A DNA stretch of 64,000 nt from Enterococcus sp. BWB1-3 (GTDB taxonomy: Bacteria > Bacillota > Bacilli > Lactobacillales > Enterococcaceae): assembly GCF_016745275.1 (NCBI RefSeq), contig NZ_JADOEP010000005.1, positions 132,291-196,290 of the forward strand, read 5' to 3'. Position numbers and translations under genes: made by a program. The notes beneath the pieces are model-generated. The model was not told the origin of the DNA and searched no databases. It was given only the letters and a program-made list of their open reading frames with translations. Positions 51,101 through 60,267 of the stretch are shown piece after piece. Each line of letters opens with the position of its first letter. Within the stretch, counting starts at the first letter, position 1.

Positions 51101-53486
51101 GGATCGAAAATCACCAGAAGAAATTGTACGTCTGATTAGGGAAAAGGAAGTGACCTTTGCTTTGATTCCGCCTGCGATGATGAGCTGTTTCCAACCGGAA
51201 GATTTTCCGACTTTGAAATTTGTGATGAATGCTGGAGAAGAGGCCAGTCCGGAAATTGCTAGGGCATGGAGTCAAAAAATGAATTATATCAATGGTTATG
51301 GTCCAAGTGAGGCAACTATTTGGACAACAGATTGGAATGCATACAGACTGCAGCAAGACATTCAAAAATGCCCGATAGGTAAGCCTATTCAAAATGTAAG
51401 TGTGCATATTTTAAATGGACAGGTACCAGTGGGAAATGATATTCCAGGTGAATTGTGCATTTCCGGTATCAGCCTTTCAAGGGGGTATTTAAATCGTAAA
51501 GAACTGAATGAGAAAGTATTTTTTGAAAATAAACTAGTTGCTGCAAACAGGATTTATCGAACGGGTGATTTAGTACGCCGCCTTCCAGGAGGAGACATTG
51601 AATATCTGGGAAGAGTAGATCAACAGGTAAAGATTAGGGGGCATCGAATCGAACTTTCGGAAATCGAAGAAGTTTTACAAAAAATACCGGGAATTGATCA
51701 GGCAGCTTGCTGTGTGGTTACCGACAATAACGCTAAGCGCTTGGTTGCCTATCTAATTTCGACATCAGTATTATCTTTACCGGAGATTCGTTCATATCTT
51801 TTGAAAAAAATTCCTAAATATATGGTGCCGGATCGTTTTGTTGAATTTGAAGAGATTCCAACTACACAAAATGGTAAAACCGATAGGAAGTCATTAGAAG
51901 CGTTGGGATTTCCAAATGTTAAATCAGAAAAAAGAGAAGAAATGACTACTGAAGAAAAAGAAATATGTGATTTTTTTGAAACTGTTTCAGGCAGTAAAAT
52001 ATTTAGCATGGATCAACCACTTTCAGACATTATTGGAGATTCAATTAGTGCGATGAAAGCTGCTGCCAAGCTGAAAAAAGCAGGATATGAAATTAGTATA
52101 AAGGATTTACTTGATGGAAAAACAACCAGAGAATTAAGTTTAAGAAAGAATAATATATGCTTAGTAGAAATCGAAGAGAAGGGGATGGACAGTATGAATA
52201 AAAAAGAGCCGATGTCAGAACTTGATATTCAATATAAAGAAGACATCAGCTGTAAGGTCCCAATCGACATCTACAAGGCGACAAGAATGCAGGCATGGAT
52301 CCATCAGCAACCTTCAACGGTTTCTGGTGCGATTATAGATTTGCAGGGAGAGTATACTGATGACGCCGTTGAGCACGCTATAAGAAACGTGATTCAGCAC
52401 AATGGTGTTTTAAGAAGCTCATACCGCTATATAAACCATGAGCTGTTCATCAATGAGTATTCTGCATCTGACAACTGGAAAGTATCTATTGTTGATCTAA
52501 GTAGCTGTGGCATTGAAGAAGTTGATAGAATCTATCTTCAAGAACAACGGCGCTTTGATTGTAATGAGATTTTTTGCTCAGAAGAATTAGCATCAGAATT
52601 GATTGTTTTTAAAGAGAAGTTTGGTCATTATCGTGTCTATTTGAGAATCCAGCATATTCTGTGGGATGCACGATCTGCAGAAATATTCGAAGAACAGATA
52701 AGAGGATGTCTTGAGACTCCGAGTATCCCATTAAAAGAAGCACCTGGTTATAAGCAATATGTAGATACGGTTCAGGCACATTCATTAAGTGGTCATTCTT
52801 CAAAAGTCTATCATGAAGAGCTGCCTATGGAGCAATTCAAAAGAGCCAGTCAACTTCACAAAGGGAGAAGGGAAGAAAAAAATTCAGACACATTATCGAC
52901 AATTGTCATTACACCATCTATGAAAACAGAAGACTCTCTACTTACTAATCTTTGGGGAGTGCTCGGAAAAATTATTTTGAGCTATGACAGACAATTTGAT
53001 AAGACAAGATCAAATGCAAAAAATAGTCCGGCGTTTATCTTATATCATGGACGCAGCGGGAAAACAGAGATGTTTAAGCATACGATGGGATTGTTTTTGG
53101 AGTTAGTACCAATTTTAGTTTCTGATCAAAATGTGGAAATATTAGATATCTCTTTAAAATCGCAATTAGAGACCTATAAAAGTTTAAAAAAACATATATG
53201 TATTGATTTCTTAGAATATTTGAGCTTTTTAGAAACCGGAGCAGGAGAATGTTTTGATTACGATCATATTCCTGTACTGAATTTCCTGGGAATTTATGAT
53301 TTTTTAGATGAAAGTGATGCATTTTCAAATACACAGATGAAACGATTGAAAAAAAGCACCAGTAATCATGCGTTGATTGTTTCTGTTAAGAACGAGGCAA
53401 TTCAAATCAGCATGTATGCAAATGAAGATAGGGCAATGGCTGTAAAAAATGAGATAGAAAAAGAAATGAATATGATGGAGGTATAA
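48141..53486 (+). CDS. NRPS part 2: E' - C - A - T - terminal C-like domain
   Basis: The frame is open from 48030 (TTG 48141 is the first usable start but has no ribosome site). Domains: truncated epimerization domain (to about residue 310; CAHHLVIDGVSWRILLDD), condensation domain (about 319-745; FNFHHIVFDGWSLSN), adenylation domain (about 760-1250; VLYTSGSTGKPKG, SFDASLLEIFGAL, NGYGPSEATIW, YRTGD, NGKTDRK), carrier domain (IIGDSISAMKA, Ser about 1300), and a degenerate condensation-like domain (about 1370-1781; IQHILWDARSAE, where the first His of HHxxxD is Gln). No thioesterase follows. Specificity positions of the A domain read D-A-L-L-M-A-G-I-W; I cannot assign the substrate. The E domain implies a D-residue from module one. 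Confidence 0.88.
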   Translation: MVYFKSKERTFLFICAHHLVIDGVSWRILLDDFLVLKNQLKLGQQLKLPYQTLSYRQWLKALKDHGDKESVHSETNYWENIEAEIKEGKLISLRQNKSGITSSFKNQPLFLDAELTGKLLEQCNAEQDIQINDLLLTALSFAMDKTTGQKKLAINLEGHGRESIDRNIRIDRTIGWFTTIYPVVLNCKASNIQELLSKTRLNLREIPKKGFNYGVLKYCSEKLVPKSAADCSFNFMGSMDVHSNELTMSLYDTGRTMAEENNLWSPLNFNGVIQNNCLRFDIDFDQTYFSQDFIERLIQSFKTALYLLAGSDFDGQEKQIFPLTPAQEGLLFQKLSDESSEAYSTQTMFEVVGESPDIDQLKEAISCLAIKHHALSFKVVKDESQEYGQCLEEGQLIEVKEYDYSRSSQAVEEVLTMVSSSELNREFLLEEGNLFRVSIVLAPEERIFLLFNFHHIVFDGWSLSNLLLTLSELYQFNMNRQFQSSEEYLAESDKYEEFLTHIKAQDDGEKKVYWTKLLEGYDSPSDFKLLETEVQTEKTHESERLTVSPHLYESLSQMSVQSSVTKNTIMEVVWGLLLQKYNYTNDAVFGKVVSGRNYPVNRIGEIVGMLINTIPIRICSKEDENISELIQHTQQQSFDSQDFHGSSLASIQQWLNRDTPLISTIYSYSSFVVENQLFPLSEKTDLKIHGGLEKVNYDIACSVYDNSDSMSIQLTYNPQKFESSTIKNILSTMENILEFLCVYPTAKVSEIQVLNQEQLTDLYFNSEAESVEVSMDTIPKEITKRAIENPEKTAIHFSDQRITFRELDERSNAVANALLSKGIKLEDKVGIFLPKTPFTIIAILGVMKAGACCVTMDSATPLERVAYQMQDAEAAFLISDQTILSTGVEVILPEQFNLTIGVKAPNVSLTKNNLAYVLYTSGSTGKPKGSLIEYAGLMNLFDYIGVKYQLNKEARVLQYASLSFDASLLEIFGALVNNAELVVVPEEDRKSPEEIVRLIREKEVTFALIPPAMMSCFQPEDFPTLKFVMNAGEEASPEIARAWSQKMNYINGYGPSEATIWTTDWNAYRLQQDIQKCPIGKPIQNVSVHILNGQVPVGNDIPGELCISGISLSRGYLNRKELNEKVFFENKLVAANRIYRTGDLVRRLPGGDIEYLGRVDQQVKIRGHRIELSEIEEVLQKIPGIDQAACCVVTDNNAKRLVAYLISTSVLSLPEIRSYLLKKIPKYMVPDRFVEFEEIPTTQNGKTDRKSLEALGFPNVKSEKREEMTTEEKEICDFFETVSGSKIFSMDQPLSDIIGDSISAMKAAAKLKKAGYEISIKDLLDGKTTRELSLRKNNICLVEIEEKGMDSMNKKEPMSELDIQYKEDISCKVPIDIYKATRMQAWIHQQPSTVSGAIIDLQGEYTDDAVEHAIRNVIQHNGVLRSSYRYINHELFINEYSASDNWKVSIVDLSSCGIEEVDRIYLQEQRRFDCNEIFCSEELASELIVFKEKFGHYRVYLRIQHILWDARSAEIFEEQIRGCLETPSIPLKEAPGYKQYVDTVQAHSLSGHSSKVYHEELPMEQFKRASQLHKGRREEKNSDTLSTIVITPSMKTEDSLLTNLWGVLGKIILSYDRQFDKTRSNAKNSPAFILYHGRSGKTEMFKHTMGLFLELVPILVSDQNVEILDISLKSQLETYKSLKKHICIDFLEYLSFLETGAGECFDYDHIPVLNFLGIYDFLDESDAFSNTQMKRLKKSTSNHALIVSVKNEAIQISMYANEDRAMAVKNEIEKEMNMMEV

Positions 53487-53489
53487 AAA

Positions 53490-54224
53490 ATGTCGAAAAT
53501 AGTTGAAATTAAAGAAGTGTACAAGACAATAAACAAAGAAGAGGTGTTAAGTAATATTGATTTGGAAATTGAGGAAGGGGAAATTTACGGATTTTTAGGT
53601 CCAAATGGAGCAGGGAAAACAACATTGATGAAGTGTATGCTGACTCTGGCAAGTACAACTGCTGGAGAAATAAAAATTTTCGGTAAAGATTTAGCTGTTA
53701 GTCGGGAAGAAATTCTAAAGAATGTGGGCAGTATTATTGAAACACCTATTTTTTATGAAAATTGTACAGCAAAACAGATTTTAGAACTGCATGCTAAATA
53801 TATGGGCACTGATGCCAAGTCAGATATTCCCGTAGTACTTGAATTAGTTGGTCTTCAAAATAATAAAAAACTTGTAAAAGAATTTTCATTGGGAATGCGC
53901 CAACGTTTAGGGTTAGCCAGAGCATTGCTGACTAAGCCTAAGCTATTGATTTTGGACGAACCGATTAATGGTTTGGATCCAGTCGGTGTACAGGAGATTC
54001 GAAACACATTACGCTATCTTTCAAAAGAAAAAGGCATGACAATTTTTATTTCAAGCCATATTTTATCAGAGATTTCTCATATTGCTGATACCATTGGTGT
54101 GATAAAGAATGGGCGTATGATTGAACAAGTATCAATGAAAAAACTAAAACGTGAAAATATTGATCTGGAGGAATATTTCCTTTCTCATTTTCAGGGGAAT
54201 ACACCAAAAGCAGTAAATTACTAG
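53490..54224 (+). CDS. ABC transporter ATPase (BcrA-like)
   Basis: A 244-aa ATPase with Walker A GPNGAGKTTLMK, signature FSLGMRQRLGLARAL, Walker B LLILDEPINGLDPVG and H-loop ISSHI. It starts three bases past the NRPS stop behind ATGGAGG. Belongs to the bacitracin/lantibiotic-resistance class and probably works with the permease at 45477-46220 in self-protection. Confidence 0.9.
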   Translation: MSKIVEIKEVYKTINKEEVLSNIDLEIEEGEIYGFLGPNGAGKTTLMKCMLTLASTTAGEIKIFGKDLAVSREEILKNVGSIIETPIFYENCTAKQILELHAKYMGTDAKSDIPVVLELVGLQNNKKLVKEFSLGMRQRLGLARALLTKPKLLILDEPINGLDPVGVQEIRNTLRYLSKEKGMTIFISSHILSEISHIADTIGVIKNGRMIEQVSMKKLKRENIDLEEYFLSHFQGNTPKAVNY

Positions 54225-54242
54225 GATGTGGAGTAGAAAATC

Positions 54243-55928
54243 ATGAAAAAACTAATACAGGGATATAAAGTTCCGTTCTATCTGTTTACACTGTTCAATA
54301 TGTTGGTACCATTAACAAATGTAGCATTTGCATATTCGATTAAGTTTATCATTGATGCTGGGATGTCAAACAATCAATCTGCATTAACAAGATCAATAGT
54401 GTTTGGCATAGGGGTTATCTTGCTATATGCAATGTTGAACTATCTGGCATTTCATTACAGGAATAAATTAGTTGAGAAACTGATGAACAATTACAACAAT
54501 CATGTATTTAAAACTATTCTGGATAAGGACTACAAAGATTTTTCCAGTGAAAATTCAGGGAAATTCATCTCTATGTTGACAGATAATATGAATAAGGTGG
54601 AAGAAGATTATCTGCTGCAGTTCTTTAATATTACTAGAAATATTTCTTTAATGGTCTTCTCTCTGGCAGCAATGTTTGTTGGGAATTGGTTGTTGACGGT
54701 TTTTGTAATAGTTGCCTGCATTATCCCTATGATAATCAGTGGGGGAGTTGGGAAAAAAGCAATGGATCTACAGAAAGAGGGTCTATGTTCAGAACAAAGA
54801 TATGTTGCAAAAATTAAAGATATCTTGTTAGGTTTCTTAGTTGTAAAAAGCTTTAATATCAAAGATACTATCACAACTGATTTTATCCAAGAAAGAGAAC
54901 GTCTATCCAAAGTTAAATCAATGAAAGATACAGTTGATTCGATTGCTCGAGTGATTTCAGAATTATCAGGGATGCTTGTTTTCCTTGTAGCTTTTGGAGG
55001 CGGGATGTACATGGTATTCAATGGTAATTCAACGATGGGAAGTGTTACAGCAATTGTTCAACTAGTAAACTTTGTTGTTATGCCACTAAATGAACTGGGA
55101 GTTGGATTCAGCAAATTCAAGCAAGGGCAGGTAACGTTGAGCACTATTGATTTTGACGATCAGGCTCAACCAGATAAAGGGAAAAAGAAAGATCAGTTTA
55201 CAAATGTTATTGAATTTAAAAATGTTGATTTTTCTTATACATCAGATGAAAAGCAAAAGGCATTATCTGATGTTTCATTTAAAGTTGAGCGAGGTGAAAA
55301 AATTGCGCTGGTTGGGACATCTGGAAGTGGGAAAACAACATTAATGAATTTACTTCTGCGCTTCTATGATGCAAAATCTGGGGAAATCGCAATAGATAGT
55401 GATGATATTGAAGAACTGTCGTTAGAAAGTGTCTATAATCTGATGACGGTCGTGCAGCAAGATGTCTATGTATTTGATGACACATTAAGAGCTAATATTA
55501 CATTGAATGAACAATTTTCTGAAGAAAGTATCTATGAAGCGGTACGCCTTTCAGGATTATCTGAATTCGTTGAAAAAAATGATCAGGGACTAGATTCATT
55601 ATGTGGTGAAAACGGTTCTTTGCTTTCAGGAGGACAAAAACAACGTCTTTCTATTGCACGTTCCCTAATAAGGCGAACGCCTATCCTGTTGCTGGATGAA
55701 GCTACTTCTTCATTAGACAACCAGACAACGCTGGAAATAGAAAATTCAATTTTGGATATTCAAGATTTGACCGCATTGATTATTACACATAAGCTGAACG
55801 AATCTTCGTTGAAGAAATATGATCGAATTCTGTTTATGAAAAATGGGAAAATCATAGAACATGGCCATTTTGAGCAATTAATAAAGAACCAAGGAGAATT
55901 TTACAATTTATTCCAGCTTGCAGCTTAA
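54243..55928 (+). CDS. ABC exporter, fused membrane and ATPase domains
   Basis: A 561-aa half-transporter of the MsbA/cyclic-peptide exporter type. Six membrane helices in residues 1-300; ATPase with VGTSGSGKTTLMNLLLRF (Walker A), LLSGGQKQRLSIARSL (signature), PILLLDEATSSLDN (Walker B) and IITHK. It probably exports the NRPS product. No peptidase domain is present, so it is not an agrB replacement by sequence. Confidence 0.9.
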   Translation: MKKLIQGYKVPFYLFTLFNMLVPLTNVAFAYSIKFIIDAGMSNNQSALTRSIVFGIGVILLYAMLNYLAFHYRNKLVEKLMNNYNNHVFKTILDKDYKDFSSENSGKFISMLTDNMNKVEEDYLLQFFNITRNISLMVFSLAAMFVGNWLLTVFVIVACIIPMIISGGVGKKAMDLQKEGLCSEQRYVAKIKDILLGFLVVKSFNIKDTITTDFIQERERLSKVKSMKDTVDSIARVISELSGMLVFLVAFGGGMYMVFNGNSTMGSVTAIVQLVNFVVMPLNELGVGFSKFKQGQVTLSTIDFDDQAQPDKGKKKDQFTNVIEFKNVDFSYTSDEKQKALSDVSFKVERGEKIALVGTSGSGKTTLMNLLLRFYDAKSGEIAIDSDDIEELSLESVYNLMTVVQQDVYVFDDTLRANITLNEQFSEESIYEAVRLSGLSEFVEKNDQGLDSLCGENGSLLSGGQKQRLSIARSLIRRTPILLLDEATSSLDNQTTLEIENSILDIQDLTALIITHKLNESSLKKYDRILFMKNGKIIEHGHFEQLIKNQGEFYNLFQLAA

Positions 55929-55969
55929 AAAATTTGAGAGATACAGGATGAGATTAGAGGTAATCAATA

Positions 55970-56656
55970 ATGAAAATTTACGCGGTAAATATCAACAATT
56001 GCCATCTGAATAATCAAGATCTAAAACAGCATCTTCCTGAAAAAGCAGTAAAAAGTATTGCACGTTACAAAAATCCAATCGATTATCGGCGTTCACTGAT
56101 TGCGTACGCAGTTTTGTTTGCAATCTGTGAACAGACTCAAGAGATATCCAGAGAATTGGTTCTTGAGAAAAATGAATATGGCAAACCGTTTTTTCAAGAC
56201 CTTCCCAATTACTCGTTCAATATTTCTCATTCTAAAGACTGGATTGTCCTTGCTGTCAGCTCTGCTGAGGTAGGTATTGATATTGAGTATAATGAACCAT
56301 TTGATCATGATGAAGTTGTGGAATCCTTTTTTGCAGAATCAGAGAAACAATTCTTTTTTAGAACCATTACAAATCAGGAAACTAAAGTATTTTATAGATT
56401 TTGGACGTTAAAGGAAAGCTATATAAAAGCTGTTGGTAAAGGTATGACAGTAAAACTGGATTCTTTCTCTATTGAATTATGGAATCGACCGATTTCTATA
56501 AATAACGATAAAAGATTTGAGTTATTGGAAATACCATTTGTCGATGATTATACGCTGTCTGTTTGTTTTGAAAAAGGGGAAAAAATAGAAGCACCAAAAA
56601 TATTAAATATAGCGTATTTAATAAGCGGAAAAATTTCTGAAAAAGAAATAGCTTGA
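55970..56656 (+). CDS. Sfp-type 4'-phosphopantetheinyl transferase
   Basis: A 228-aa enzyme that loads the phosphopantetheine arm onto the NRPS carrier domain. Signatures VGIDIEYNEPFDHD (Mg-binding Asp/Glu) and FWTLKESYIKAVGKGM (W-x-x-KE-x-x-x-K) are intact; the upstream SFNISHSKDWIVLAV is also typical. Last gene of the operon, 41 bp behind the exporter. Confidence 0.93.
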   Translation: MKIYAVNINNCHLNNQDLKQHLPEKAVKSIARYKNPIDYRRSLIAYAVLFAICEQTQEISRELVLEKNEYGKPFFQDLPNYSFNISHSKDWIVLAVSSAEVGIDIEYNEPFDHDEVVESFFAESEKQFFFRTITNQETKVFYRFWTLKESYIKAVGKGMTVKLDSFSIELWNRPISINNDKRFELLEIPFVDDYTLSVCFEKGEKIEAPKILNIAYLISGKISEKEIA

Positions 56657-56705
56657 TTAATGAAACAGAAGTAAATAGCTAAAGGAATATCATGAAAATT
56701 ATAAT

Positions 56706-57988
56706 TTAGAAGAGTCTGGGACAATAGTCCGTCCTCAAAAAAGAAAACACGCTAAAGAAAACACGCTCGATTTTGGCAATAATCATCAAAATCGAGCGTG
56801 TTCTTTCTTTTTTACGTGTCTTCCTCTCCATATATTTTCCCAATTTCCTCAAATTTAGTGCCATTAGTGCCAAGCCAATGTCAATCTTCGCCCCTTGTTT
56901 CCCTCGTAAGTGGAAACGATGGAACGCCAATTGAGCCTTTAGATGACCAAATACAGGTTCGACATCGATTTTTCGTTTCCTATAAATCGAACCTGTTTTT
57001 TCATCTAAAAGCCTCTTCTTGCACTCTGCTTTGAAATATCGCCATGAATTGTTGACTAAGATTTGTCGCTTTCGATCACTTTTGGCTTTCGTACATTGAC
57101 TGCGAATGGGACATGCCCGACAATTCTCACATTCATAGACTTTGAAATCTCTGACAAACTCGCCCTTATCTTTTCTTCGACTATATCGTTTGAATGATAC
57201 CGGACGCTTCGCTGGACAAATATATTCATCTTGTTCTTCAAGATAGAGCCAGTTTTCAACATTAAATGGATGATTCTTGTACTTTTTCTTGCTTTCTTTG
57301 TGGTAGCTGCCATAGGTAATCAAAGGCGTTTTATGTAAAACATCATGGATATACATATAATTTTCTTCACTACCATAACCTACATCTGCCACAATATATT
57401 CAGGGAGTTCTTTGTGCTGCTCTAAAAAGTTGTCAAGGAATGGATTTAAGGTTTTTGTATCGGTTGGATTTGGAAAAAGATCATACGCCAGTACATACTG
57501 ATTTTCTGTTGCGATTTGTAAGTTGCAGCCTGGCTTCAACTGTCCATGAATATCGCTTCATTATCAATGACTTGATTGGTAATCAATTGACGTCGAAATA
57601 AGACAAATGTTTCAGCTAACAGGTGAGCAGTTGTCTCATGACTACGGAATCGATTGATCGTACGATAGCTGACTTGTTCATGGTTCGCTAACCAACGCAT
57701 ACGGTAACTATCATCCAATAGAAATTCTATTTTCCTTCCAGAGAACACTCGTTGTGTATACGCATAAAGAATAATTTTTAACATCATTTTTGGATGATAG
57801 GCTGGGCGACCGAGTTGTTGTTCTAGTTGATTAAAGAGTGCTTGAGGAATCGTTTCAACTAAGGCATTCACCGCAAAAGCAACATCTGTTTCTGGAATAT
57901 ATTGTTCTATATCTAATGGTAAAGTTGTTTGATTAATGGTATAATTTTTAAACATAAGGCACACTCCTTTTTGGTTGAGTTTAGTCAC
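56706..57988 (-). pseudogene. IS1182-family transposase with internal deletion
   Basis: Two frames form one transposase: N-terminal part 57536-57988 (YHPKMMLKIILYAYTQ, FRSHETTAHLLAETF) and C-terminal part 56706-57539 (GQLKPGCNLQIATENQYVL, YIVADVGYGSEENY, CENCRACPIRSQC, VEPVFGHLKAQLAFHRF). About 100-130 residues that normally lie between 'FMD' and 'GQLKPG', with catalytic sites, are missing; the join is around GGACA at 57537-57545, a likely micro-homology. One terminal repeat begins near AGTCTGGGACAA at 56714; I find no matching end on the right. Confidence 0.88.
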
Positions 57989-58155
57989 TTTAATCTTATA
58001 AGGTCGTGTGCTTTTTGATTAGCTGAATATACATTTGGCTGCAGTTAGAGATGAATACACCATTTGAAATGAAATCATTGAAGGGTTTATTAGGTTGAAA
58101 TTCATCAAAAAATTTACAGGTTCTATTTTATTAAGATATTTTTTGAAATACGGAT

Positions 58156-58872
58156 TTACTTCTTTAAGAAAAAAACTATTTTTGTATAGTAGATTAAAAA
58201 TATGATATAACAAATCGTTAAAATTGAAACAGCAACTAAATTAAGTTGGAAAGAACCCTCTAACGTTACAGAAGCAAAAATGTTAAATAGTGTATGAAAG
58301 GTGATTACGAGATAAATAGATTTTAAAGAATAATACAAAATTGCAAATACCGCACCCAATAATAAAGCATTAATGATTTGTAAAAATACTAATAATGGAG
58401 CTGTTTCTGGATTTAAGCCGCTAGCGACATGAAGCAAACCAAATACAATACTTGAAAATAGAAGATAAACTTTAGGCTGTTTATCTTTTAAGAAGTAGAA
58501 AAATATACCTCTAAATAGAGATTCTTCAACGAAGCCAACTAAAATCATTTGAATGATAATTAACAATAGTGTCGAAAAGGGCAGTGAAAAATTTATTCCT
58601 AAAATGATAGGTTGAATTAGAATGATTAAAGCAATAAAACTTAAAATAGATTTGCTGATATAGGTTTTTTCAAAGCCAAATTGTTCCAATGTAGAATCCT
58701 TTTTCTTCATATAGAAGAAAAGTAGAATGGCTAAAGATAAAAATGCTGCTATTTGAAATATAATAATACCATTATCATCTATTTTCAAAACCATACTAGC
58801 AGCAGAAAACAGACTAATGATTATTGTCAAACCTAGTGAGAAGCTAAGCAATTTAAGATATATTTTATTCAT
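58156..58872 (-). CDS. CPBP-family intramembrane protease
   Basis: A 238-aa membrane protein (about seven helices) of the Abi/CAAX-protease family. The start at 58872 has TTTGGAGG; the frame is open to 58932 without a site. Catalytic motifs: VEESLFRGIFFYF (EExxxR), FGLLHVASG (FxxxH) and TFHTLFNIFASV (HxxxN). Family members process or protect against peptides. It diverges from the Rgg-like gene across a perfect palindrome, so the two likely form a regulated pair. Confidence 0.88.
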   Translation of the reverse strand: MNKIYLKLLSFSLGLTIIISLFSAASMVLKIDDNGIIIFQIAAFLSLAILLFFYMKKKDSTLEQFGFEKTYISKSILSFIALIILIQPIILGINFSLPFSTLLLIIIQMILVGFVEESLFRGIFFYFLKDKQPKVYLLFSSIVFGLLHVASGLNPETAPLLVFLQIINALLLGAVFAILYYSLKSIYLVITFHTLFNIFASVTLEGSFQLNLVAVSILTICYIIFLIYYTKIVFFLKK

Positions 58873-58934
58873 GTTTATTCCTCCAAAATTTGTTTTTTCA
58901 AGTATATCATGGTAATTGGAAGAATAAACCACTA

Positions 58935-58956
58935 TAATTCCTGTATACAGGAATTA
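58935..58956. promoter_or_regulatory. Perfect palindrome between protease and Rgg-like genes
   Basis: A 22-bp perfect inverted repeat with arms TAATTCCTGTA and TACAGGAATTA. It lies 17 bp before the Rgg-like start and 62 bp before the protease start on the other strand, the natural operator position for both. Confidence 0.8.
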
Positions 58957-58972
58957 ATGAAATGGAGAAAAA

Positions 58973-59854
58973 ATGTACGGAGAAATAATAAAGAAAATTC
59001 GAAAAAACAAAGGGTATACTCAAAAAGAAGTGTACACAGGGGTTGTTTCTAAAACGTTTTATAGTGATTTTGAGGCTGGGAAGTATTCAGTTGAAATTAC
59101 GAAATTTCAAGAATTGATTAATAATTTAGGGATTTCCTATGAGGAGTTTGAGTACTTTAGGAAACAAAACACGATAAATGAAGAGAAGCTTTTAGAGAAT
59201 CAAATTGATGTGCTCTACAAGAATGGGAAGTTTGAAGAATTATATGAGCTTTATGAACGATACCATAAGCATCAGAATACGGAAATGAGGCACTTGGCAA
59301 TGAATGCCTATCTTCTGGTATTGATTACAAACGCAAACTTTTATAAATTTTCTCGAGAGCCATTTAATGAAATTTTATCTGAATTAGAGAATGCGAAAAT
59401 GTGGACATTAAGAGAAATTAAACTAAGTAAATTAATTTTACTATCAATTTCAGAAAATGATAAGGATGAGGCAGAACAACTTTATAAACGTATTCTATCT
59501 GAATTGAAAAAATATAAAGAATTTAATAGTAAATTGTATTGTGAAGAAGTAGGTGATTTACATTTTAATAGAATTCAAAGTTTATTGATGATTAATGACA
59601 TAGAGAGAGCCAGAGAAACTTTGTCTGTTTATAATGAGCTCATTAACCCGTCAGATAATTTACATTTGCTTGTTCAATTGGAGTTTATTAATAATTTGGT
59701 CGGTCTTTATTTAGATTTCTTTAGCTCTCAATCGAAGATGAAAGCATTATTAGATACGCTGAATTTGATTCCCTCATCAGAATCGAAGTTCTATACTATT
59801 ATTTTTCAGATACATCAGGAAAAAGCTAGAAATTATTATGAGAGATATAAGTAA
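58973..59854 (+). CDS. Rgg/GadR/MutR-like transcription regulator
   Basis: A 293-aa protein: XRE helix-turn-helix (about 1-60, GYTQKEVYTGVVSKTFYSDFE) followed by a long helical repeat domain typical of peptide-binding Rgg-type regulators. Such regulators often sense short imported peptides. No obvious short hydrophobic peptide gene is seen next to it. It probably controls the divergent CPBP protease through the palindrome at 58935. Confidence 0.85.
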   Translation: MYGEIIKKIRKNKGYTQKEVYTGVVSKTFYSDFEAGKYSVEITKFQELINNLGISYEEFEYFRKQNTINEEKLLENQIDVLYKNGKFEELYELYERYHKHQNTEMRHLAMNAYLLVLITNANFYKFSREPFNEILSELENAKMWTLREIKLSKLILLSISENDKDEAEQLYKRILSELKKYKEFNSKLYCEEVGDLHFNRIQSLLMINDIERARETLSVYNELINPSDNLHLLVQLEFINNLVGLYLDFFSSQSKMKALLDTLNLIPSSESKFYTIIFQIHQEKARNYYERYK

Positions 59855-59981
59855 ACGCAAGTCAAAATTTTTTTGATACTTAAGAAAGTGAAACAATTTT
59901 TATCATTGTTTTAAACTTTATTGGCTGAATATAGAGTAATTTGTAGCAGTAAATTTTCCAAATATCATTCACTTACGATAC

Positions 59982-60002
59982 GGGGAACCGTATCATAAAT
60001 AG
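59982..60002 (+). other. Third copy of the rlmH 3' end (att-like site)
   Basis: GGGGAACCGTATCATAAATA(G) reads GEPYHK-stop in frame. It matches the attL sequence at 17 of 21 positions, and all differences are synonymous (the stop is TAG instead of TAA). The upstream bases do not continue rlmH, as expected for an attachment-site repeat. It marks the right end of a 20-kb block (39968-59981). Confidence 0.7.
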
Positions 60003-60134
60003 GGATATTTTTTTAGGAAAGATGGCTTGATATCGGGTTTTGATGAAGGTAATCGCAGGGAAAAGGATACGGAGGTTTTTGTGAATCCGAAAAACCCTAA
60101 TGAATATGGGATAAGAAATACATATAAAAAATGA
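60003..60134 (+). pseudogene. 3' fragment of an unidentified gene at the att-like site
   Basis: An open frame of 43 codons directly after the rlmH-like stop and in the same frame, ending KNPNEYGIRNTYKK. It has no start and looks like the end of a gene cut by the att site. A decayed homologue follows attR at 39968-40100. Family not recognised. The rest of 60135-60267 is AT-rich, with no gene seen. The whole stretch 59855-60267 has otherwise no coding evidence. Confidence 0.45.
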
Positions 60135-60267
60135 TTTTTGTTTTCTTTTGATATTATAGAAAAGACTCTCGTTCTTATTAAATTATCAGCAAGAAATGTT
60201 TTATATTGGGATGTATTTTTTAAGTTAGAGGATATTGTTCTAGAGTTATTGGTAAGGAGATGATTAA

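Noticed and set aside
50424-51900. Naming the amino acid activated by the second adenylation domain
   Set aside because: The specificity residues read by eye (D-A-L-L-M-A-G-I-W) match no code I know with confidence.
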